From NCBI GenBank assembly GCA_943914745.1, contig CALUDF010000069.1:1-11039 (forward strand): 11,039 bases of DNA, read 5' to 3'. Shown piece after piece: positions 7,178-11,039 of the stretch. How positions within the stretch are numbered: the first letter of the stretch is position 1; each line of letters starts with the position of its first letter. Below the pieces are notes generated by a model, which made no database searches, was not told the origin of the DNA, and was given only the letters and a program-made list of their open reading frames with translations. Source of the DNA: an uncultured Bacteriovorax sp. (GTDB taxonomy: Bacteria; Bdellovibrionota; Bacteriovoracia; Bacteriovoracales; Bacteriovoracaceae). Made by a program: the position numbers and the translations under genes.

Positions 7178-7378
7178 TTATCCGTCGTATTCCTCAACGT
7201 CAGAGACGTCAGAAGAATCGCTCTCATCAATGATAGTTGGAGGTGATGCATTGCCAGAAGTCGGCATAACGGTCTCCTCCGATTCTGGAAAGATCATTTC
7301 TTCATCTTGAGCATGTGCGTAAGATAGAGAAAAGTTTAAGAGAACTAGTCCTAATAATAAAAGACATTTAGTTTTCAT
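7178..7378 (-). CDS. Small secreted acidic protein, unknown function
   Basis: Unrecognised 66-residue protein. A signal peptide is clear: MKTK, a hydrophobic core CLLLLGLVLLNFSLSY, and an AHA cleavage site before Gln24. Cys5 lies before the core and is not a lipobox, so this is a signal peptidase I substrate, not a lipoprotein. The mature part would be about 43 residues, rich in Asp, Glu, Ser and Pro, and ends in the acidic stretch DESDSSDVSDVEEYDG. I chose ATG 7378 because GGAGG sits 10 nt upstream; an in-frame start 15 codons earlier adds no sensible sequence and breaks the signal peptide. It has its own extended -10 promoter and a terminator, so it is a single-gene unit. The mature protein is probably disordered, possibly cation- or surface-binding; this is a guess. 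Confidence 0.7.
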   Translation of the reverse strand: MKTKCLLLLGLVLLNFSLSYAHAQDEEMIFPESEETVMPTSGNASPPTIIDESDSSDVSDVEEYDG

Positions 7379-7413
7379 TTGCTTAGAGCCTCCAAAAAAG
7401 TGCCTATGAGGGA

Positions 7414-7422
7414 AGTATAGCA
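7414..7422 (-). promoter_or_regulatory. Extended -10 promoter for the small secreted protein gene
   Basis: Minus strand reads TGCTATACT, an extended -10 (TGn plus TATACT, 5 of 6 matches). Transcription would begin near 7407, giving a leader of about 30 nt that contains the GGAGG ribosome site. No good -35 is seen, which the TG extension can compensate for. Confidence 0.5.
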
Positions 7423-7439
7423 CCCTCCGTGTCCGGGTG

Positions 7440-7480
7440 GTAGTAGAAAATAGTGCAACAAATTAGTGGCTTTCTACTAC
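7440..7480. repeat. 10-bp perfect inverted repeat between two divergent genes
   Basis: GTAGTAGAAA (7440-7449) and TTTCTACTAC (7471-7480) form a perfect inverted repeat with a 21-nt spacer, which itself holds two copies of TAGTG (7451-7455 and 7464-7468). It lies upstream of both divergent promoters. The arm spacing, about three helical turns centre to centre, would suit a dimeric regulator binding one face of the helix. It could also be a relic terminator, but no gene ends here on either strand. Confidence 0.55.
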
Positions 7481-7530
7481 AAAAATGTTGATTTTCCTTG
7501 AAACATTCTTAAAAATTTAGACTAAGATAG

Positions 7531-7536
7531 TATAAT
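7531..7536 (+). promoter_or_regulatory. Candidate -10 element (TATAAT) for the acidic beta-rich protein gene
   Basis: A perfect TATAAT lies 31 nt before the ATG at 7568. At 17 bp upstream the sequence is CTTAAA, a poor -35. The region is AT-rich, so a chance match is possible. Confidence 0.45.
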
Positions 7537-7567
7537 TATAACGATAAACATTAATTTAAAGGTGCGC

Positions 7568-7969
7568 ATGGGCGGATTTAAAGACGACTTAGACGAATTA
7601 GACGATGAACTAGAGCTCGACGGAGACGAAGGCGGGGATGATGATTTCTCGTTCGACGACGAAGACGGGGAAGGTAAAAGCAGCGGCAAAAAAGGCAAAT
7701 CAGAATCTGGTGGCTTTAACCGTGAGAATTACTACGTATACAAAGACAAGCTAGTCCAGCTCTCTGGAACGATCAGACCTAAGGAGCGTTCTAAAGAAGG
7801 GAAGGTCATGAGCCTGGATTTCAAAACCGATGATAAAATTTACTCGGTCGTCATGGATGATATGGGGAAAAAGCTTACAGCTTCATGTTTCCAGGAATTC
7901 CTGGTGACGGGGCTTGTGAGCAAGGTTTCTGAAAAAGAGTATACGATCTCGATTAAGACTTATATTTAA
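7568..7969 (+). CDS. Small protein with acidic N-terminal tail and beta-rich (OB-like?) domain, unknown function
   Basis: Unrecognised 133-residue protein without signal peptide or membrane segment. Residues 6-36 are extremely acidic (19 of 31 are Asp or Glu), followed by a basic, Gly/Ser/Lys-rich linker (about 37-49). From about residue 55 a compact domain alternates hydrophobic and polar residues (DKLVQLSGTIRP, SLDFKTDDKIYSVVMDD, EFLVTGLVSKV, YTISIKTYI). This pattern and the VxLxG...VTGxV spacing suggest a five-stranded OB-like barrel; that is inference. The ATG at 7568 is preferred over the in-frame GTG at 7562 because AAAGG at 7558-7562 is correctly spaced only for the ATG. The acidic tail could mimic nucleic acid or modulate binding by the barrel. 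The gene converges with the next one, sharing the stop-codon palindrome TTAA. Confidence 0.75.
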   Translation: MGGFKDDLDELDDELELDGDEGGDDDFSFDDEDGEGKSSGKKGKSESGGFNRENYYVYKDKLVQLSGTIRPKERSKEGKVMSLDFKTDDKIYSVVMDDMGKKLTASCFQEFLVTGLVSKVSEKEYTISIKTYI

Positions 7970-8511
7970 GCGAGCGTTGTAAACGACCTGAAGTCGTGGA
8001 AGTTGGGCTTTGTATCGTGATGAGAGAGGGCCCAATAACTTAGATCCTGTGCTTTTGTTTTAATCACGCTGGTGATTCCCACCGATAGGGCTTCTTCTAG
8101 GGCCTCTTTAAAAAACCCTTCCGGAAATTTCTTTTTATCGATTTTCACGATCAGGTGAAAAACATCGAGACTCAAAAGAATGTCAAATTCAACTTTATCC
8201 ATTGGAGCATACTCGCATAAAGCGTCGCCTTTTTTCTCAAAGTAGAAAGCATTCCATTCAAAGTCTGGTGAAAAATTAAATTCCATGTAGCTATCTTTGC
8301 TGTTTTTTAAAAACAACTCAAAACAGCTCTTTTCCCAAAGCTTGATAACCCTTGAATGCTTAGGAGTGCCTGTTCCTAAATCGAGGACAGGAAGGTTTCC
8401 TTGCACTTTATAGCTTATATAGATGAACTCATCAGTAATATTCAACTCGCTATTGATCGTAATAGTAGGGGCGTTTTCGTTTTTATAAGGAATGAGAGAG
8501 AACTTTGCCAT
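7966..8511 (-). CDS. DOMON-like domain protein, cytoplasmic
   Basis: Protein of 181 residues without a signal peptide. The conserved signature of bacterial single-domain DOMON-like proteins is present: LWEKSCFELFL, then YMEFNFSPDFEWNAFYFE near the middle and SYWALSHHDTKPNFHDFRSF at the end. The fold is a beta-sandwich related to sugar- or haem-binding DOMON and carbohydrate-binding modules. In other bacteria such proteins sit near murB-like genes, but here there is no such neighbour. The ligand is unknown. The start is uncertain: ATG 8511 begins the conserved region, while an in-frame GTG at 8532 would add seven residues; neither has a good Shine-Dalgarno. The stop overlaps the convergent gene on TTAA, and it is divergent from the secreted-protein gene starting at 8584. 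Confidence 0.75.
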   Translation of the reverse strand: MAKFSLIPYKNENAPTITINSELNITDEFIYISYKVQGNLPVLDLGTGTPKHSRVIKLWEKSCFELFLKNSKDSYMEFNFSPDFEWNAFYFEKKGDALCEYAPMDKVEFDILLSLDVFHLIVKIDKKKFPEGFFKEALEEALSVGITSVIKTKAQDLSYWALSHHDTKPNFHDFRSFTTLA

Positions 8512-8583
8512 CTTTATACCCGAGTGAACCACTTCGTGTTTGTTAAAATTAATTTTATTTTCGAAGCCTCCGACAAGGCTACT
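8512..8583. promoter_or_regulatory. Short divergent intergenic region with an AT-rich palindrome
   Basis: These 72 bp must hold both start regions of the DOMON-like gene (minus) and the secreted-protein gene (plus). A perfect 12-bp palindrome AAAATTAATTTT lies at 8545-8556, flanked by the inverted pair CTTCG (8532-8536) and CGAAG (8562-8566). I cannot assign clear -35/-10 boxes on either strand; the plus-strand promoter may extend into the DOMON-like gene. Confidence 0.35.
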
Positions 8584-9957
8584 ATGAAATGGGCGTCTTT
8601 AATATTCTTATTAGCTCTCAATCTGGAAAAAGCTTATAGCTTTGATGATAAAGCATTCACTGATTTGGATAAAAAACATAAGTATATGGCCAGCGAGGGT
8701 TTTACGACCAATGAACTTGATGAGGCCAATGATGTCGTCAAGACGGCCCTGGCCGCTGAAAAACTCAACCCAACTAAGTTCTATGAAGAAAGTTTCGGCG
8801 TCGACTGCAGTCTGTGCCCGAGCCATTTGAAGCTCACGAGTTCCATCAACAAGGTTCTCGATAAAATGAAAAAAAATTCAGATGTTGCTTCGAACGAAGA
8901 AGTCCCAATTAACATCAATCGACTGAAATTCCTTTTTTACACTGTAAAAACCAGACAAGAGGATGGCAGCATTAAGTGTGAACGCTTCCGCGATATGACT
9001 CCTGATTTGAAACCGACGCGTTTTGAAGGTGACATGAAGCTTATGGCCGAAGATGTCTTAAAGTTCGATGGAATTTCTAATGTCCAGATCATGGATCCGA
9101 AAAAAGAAGAAGTCGTCTATTACTACCGTGGCGAAGGCACACAAAAAAATATCATTGTTCAAGCTGTGATGGATAAAGAGGGCGGTAAGTTCCGTTACTA
9201 TTATTATAGGCCGACTGAAAAAGAGAAGAACCCTTATAATCTTCCTTCTCTCGGAGAAGAAGAAGAGGGATTGGTGACTCATAAGAAAAGTAAACCAAAG
9301 GCCATAGAAGCTCCAGTGGGCCTCTTGCCAGCAAGTAAAGATAAGATGAATTTCTCCTTTGACCCAGTCGTTGAAAGGCGCCAAAGGATGATCCCTAAAA
9401 ATATTCATCTGGCCCAAGGTGAACTTAGCCAGGAAGTGACAGACGGAGTGCGGGTCAATGCCAACACGAACCTTTCAGTGGCCAAAGGAAACGTGGCCAC
9501 CTTGAATCTTGCCAACGATAAAGGTGAGAAATATGTCGAGCTTTATGTGAGGACCAACATGTCAGGATCGACTTCACATAAAGTGACCATTCCCTATGAA
9601 GTCCGCCTAAATAAAGAGGAAGCGGCGGATTCCTATGCATTAAGAGGAAGCGTTGAGGATAACTCGGACGCACGCGTGGCCACTCTCTCATTGGTTGATA
9701 AATATAAGAGTTATGTGACGACAGAAATCAGGCGCGATAAAGAGACGGATAAAACGTCTATGTCCGTGGGAAAAACGTTTGACATGGGGAAAGCTGAGAT
9801 CGCTTCAGTCTCAGTAGGGCGCGACGGAGACCACGCCAAGTACGTGGCCTTCCAACATAAAAAATCCATTAGAGACAATGTCACCATGGTGATGGACGTG
9901 AGAGTCGATGACAACAAGAAGGCCACGTTCATGTATCAGTTGCGCGCACGCTTCTAG
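8584..9957 (+). CDS. Secreted beta-rich protein, possible outer-membrane protein, unknown function
   Basis: Unrecognised protein of 457 residues. An N-terminal signal peptide is seen: MKWASLIFLLALNLEKAYS, probably cut near residue 19. The start at 8584 has AAGG 5 nt upstream; the frame is open much farther upstream but only antisense to the neighbouring gene. Residues 20-160 are mostly helical in character, with a CSLC pair (Cys75, Cys78) and Cys132 that could form disulfides in the periplasm. Residues 165-215 are rich in Tyr and beta-prone (VVYYYRGE, FRYYYYRP), and a charged linker with EEEE follows (about 222-240). The last 165 residues alternate hydrophobic and polar residues with recurring [VI]A[TS][LV][NS][LV] segments at 304, 365 and 406, and the protein ends in Phe. 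A terminal aromatic residue and such strands are seen in outer-membrane beta-barrels, though a periplasmic beta domain is also possible. Confidence 0.75.
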   Translation: MKWASLIFLLALNLEKAYSFDDKAFTDLDKKHKYMASEGFTTNELDEANDVVKTALAAEKLNPTKFYEESFGVDCSLCPSHLKLTSSINKVLDKMKKNSDVASNEEVPININRLKFLFYTVKTRQEDGSIKCERFRDMTPDLKPTRFEGDMKLMAEDVLKFDGISNVQIMDPKKEEVVYYYRGEGTQKNIIVQAVMDKEGGKFRYYYYRPTEKEKNPYNLPSLGEEEEGLVTHKKSKPKAIEAPVGLLPASKDKMNFSFDPVVERRQRMIPKNIHLAQGELSQEVTDGVRVNANTNLSVAKGNVATLNLANDKGEKYVELYVRTNMSGSTSHKVTIPYEVRLNKEEAADSYALRGSVEDNSDARVATLSLVDKYKSYVTTEIRRDKETDKTSMSVGKTFDMGKAEIASVSVGRDGDHAKYVAFQHKKSIRDNVTMVMDVRVDDNKKATFMYQLRARF

Positions 9958-10724
9958 AAAATAATTTCCACCGGACAGTGATCACTTCCCATGGCATCTT
10001 GGAGATGTTTGATTTTTTTCATGCGCTTTTGGATTATTTCATCAATGAAGAAATAATCCAGTCTCCACCCAATGTTTTTTTCACGACACCCCCCACGGTA
10101 TGTCCACCAGGTATACTCATCTTTTTTGTCAGGGTAGTGAAGCCTGAAAGCATCAGCATAACCTGCGGCCACCATCTCATCTAAGAAGGCCCTCTCGTGA
10201 GGGAGAAAACCCGTGCTGTTGACATTGTTTTTGGGCCGGGCAAGGTCTATTTCCTTGTGGGCAGTATTTAAATCCCCTGTGATCAAGACCCCTTTTTTCT
10301 TAGATAATTTCTTGGCCAGGGACAAGACTTCGCGAGAGAACTCCAGTTTATAGTCCACTCGTGAATGGTCTTCTTTTCCATTCGGAAAGTAACCACTGAG
10401 TAAATAAAAGTCTTCGTATTCGGCCCAGATGAATCGTCCTTCAACATCAAACTTCTCAATGCCAATTCCTATGTTGACCTTTAGTGGTGCTACTGAATTT
10501 TTCTTCACCATGAGGGCCGTACCGGAGTAGCCCTTTCGTACAGCAGGGTTTAAATAAACTTCATAGAGCTCACTCCAGCCATCTAAAATGGCCGCTACGT
10601 CCTCATGTGTGGACTTTATTTCCTGTAGAGCGATTAAGTCGGGAGAAATTTTTTCGAACCACTTGGCAAAACCCTTTTGAGTTACGGCCCGGAGCCCATT
10701 GATATTCCAAGTGACGATGTGCAT
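9954..10724 (-). CDS. xth: Exonuclease III family AP endonuclease
   Basis: DNA-repair nuclease of the ExoIII/endonuclease-exonuclease-phosphatase family, 256 residues, full length. It cleaves 5' to abasic sites and has 3'-phosphodiesterase and 3'-5' exonuclease activity on duplex DNA, with Mg2+. Motifs in order: NINGLRA (Asn7), LQEIKS (Glu35, metal), SGYFPNG (Tyr112), ITGDLNTAHKEIDLARPKN (Asp151, Asn153), TWWTYRGGCREKNIGWRLDY (Asp223) and GSDHCPVEI (Asp248, His249). All catalytic residues are present. ATG 10724 is preceded by AGGGG at good spacing. The gene stands alone, with no partner in the same direction inside the window; its stop overlaps the convergent secreted-protein gene on CTAG. 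Sequence features do not decide between XthA and ExoA subtypes. Confidence 0.95.
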   Translation of the reverse strand: MHIVTWNINGLRAVTQKGFAKWFEKISPDLIALQEIKSTHEDVAAILDGWSELYEVYLNPAVRKGYSGTALMVKKNSVAPLKVNIGIGIEKFDVEGRFIWAEYEDFYLLSGYFPNGKEDHSRVDYKLEFSREVLSLAKKLSKKKGVLITGDLNTAHKEIDLARPKNNVNSTGFLPHERAFLDEMVAAGYADAFRLHYPDKKDEYTWWTYRGGCREKNIGWRLDYFFIDEIIQKRMKKIKHLQDAMGSDHCPVEIIF

Positions 10725-10914
10725 AAAAACCCCTGGTGAATAAAAAATGCATATTTTAAAAAAATTATGTTTAAGTTTTTCTTAAAGTTTGTTAAGGTAA
10801 TCTAAAGGTTTTGAACTTAACAGTCTAAAATCAATTAATTCGCTCTGGAATATAAATAAAATATTAATTACCACATAACAACATGTGAGTGACGACCCGA
10901 TGGAGGAAAAAAAC
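10725..10914. promoter_or_regulatory. AT-rich divergent intergenic region between xth and the HTH gene
   Basis: These 190 bp separate the divergent xth and HTH-protein starts. For the plus-strand gene a weak promoter is possible: TTGAAC (10811-10816), 17-bp spacer, ATTAAT (10834-10839), each 4 of 6 matches; TATAAA at 10851-10856 is another -10 candidate. A short inverted repeat TTTAAG/CTTAAA with a T5 loop lies at 10770-10786. No RNA gene or mobile-element end is seen. Confidence 0.35.
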
Positions 10915-11039
10915 ATGAGATCTTTCAAAAATATCGCAGCGCTGATTAGAACTAAACGTATTAATCATCCAAAAAGCTATTCACAGTCAGATCTTTCATT
11001 ACTTCTTGGTTACAAAAACGGCCAGTTTATTTCAAACGT
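10915..11039 (+). CDS. Small XRE-type helix-turn-helix protein, 3' end cut by window edge
   Basis: Only the first 41 codons are in the window. The start is firm: GGAGG at 10902-10906 lies 8 nt before the ATG. The visible protein begins MRSFKNIAALIRTKRINHPK and continues SYSQSDLSLLLGYKNGQFIS. The last part reads as the first helices of an XRE/Cro-like HTH (LIRTKR as helix 1, SQSDLSLLLGY as helix 2 and turn, NGQFISN as the recognition helix), with the S-x-x-x-L-x-x-x-x-G-Y pattern of this fold. It would be a DNA-binding regulator; the remaining length and any extra domain cannot be seen. Confidence 0.7.
   Translation, partial: MRSFKNIAALIRTKRINHPKSYSQSDLSLLLGYKNGQFISN

Noticed and set aside
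8401..8583. Upstream extension of the secreted-protein frame
   Set aside because: It is antisense to the DOMON-like gene; the ATG at 8584 has a Shine-Dalgarno and begins a proper signal peptide.
10770..10786. TTTAAG/CTTAAA hairpin as a terminator
   Set aside because: The stem is only 6 A/T-rich pairs with no following T run, and no gene ends there on either strand.

Overview
The window looks like bacterial chromosome of moderate GC with strong Shine-Dalgarno sites and tightly packed genes. The combination of an ole-type long-chain hydrocarbon operon, small secreted acidic proteins, a secreted protein with a C-terminal aromatic residue and a short XRE-type HTH protein suggests a Gram-negative delta-proteobacterium-like organism. 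My best guess is the Bdellovibrionota/Bacteriovorax side, but this is an impression from protein style and not a proof.

Left two thirds (1-6980, all minus strand, read right to left): one compact seven-gene operon. It starts with a GbsR/MarR-type regulator. It continues with a FabF-like ketoacyl synthase, a dedicated acyl carrier protein, a CrtI/RetSat-like FAD oxidoreductase, and then OleA, OleB and OleC; OleC is cut by the left edge. Junctions are overlaps of 14, 2 and 7 nt or gaps of 4-20 nt, so this is almost certainly one transcript. OleA joins two activated acyl chains head to head, OleC turns the derived beta-hydroxy acid into a beta-lactone, and OleB decarboxylates the lactone to a long-chain internal olefin. 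The usual reductase OleD is not in the window and would be expected beyond position 1. The unusual part is the upstream module (regulator, condensing enzyme, ACP, FAD oxidoreductase). It suggests that the chain fed to OleA, or the product, is specially built or specially reduced/desaturated. An AT-rich imperfect palindrome overlaps the likely operon promoter.

Middle (7000-8000): a terminator, a small secreted acidic peptide gene (minus) and, divergently, a small protein with a very acidic N-terminus and a beta-rich C-terminal domain (plus). Between them lie a 10-bp inverted repeat and candidate promoters.

Right third (7966-11039): a DOMON-like domain protein (minus), a divergently transcribed secreted beta-rich protein of unknown function (plus), exonuclease III (minus) and the 5' end of a small XRE-type HTH gene (plus) cut by the right edge. 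Two convergent gene pairs here end on shared palindromic stop codons (TTAA and CTAG), leaving no space for a terminator. No RNA genes, insertion sequences, CRISPR arrays or phage genes were seen, and no gap between genes exceeds about 200 bases.
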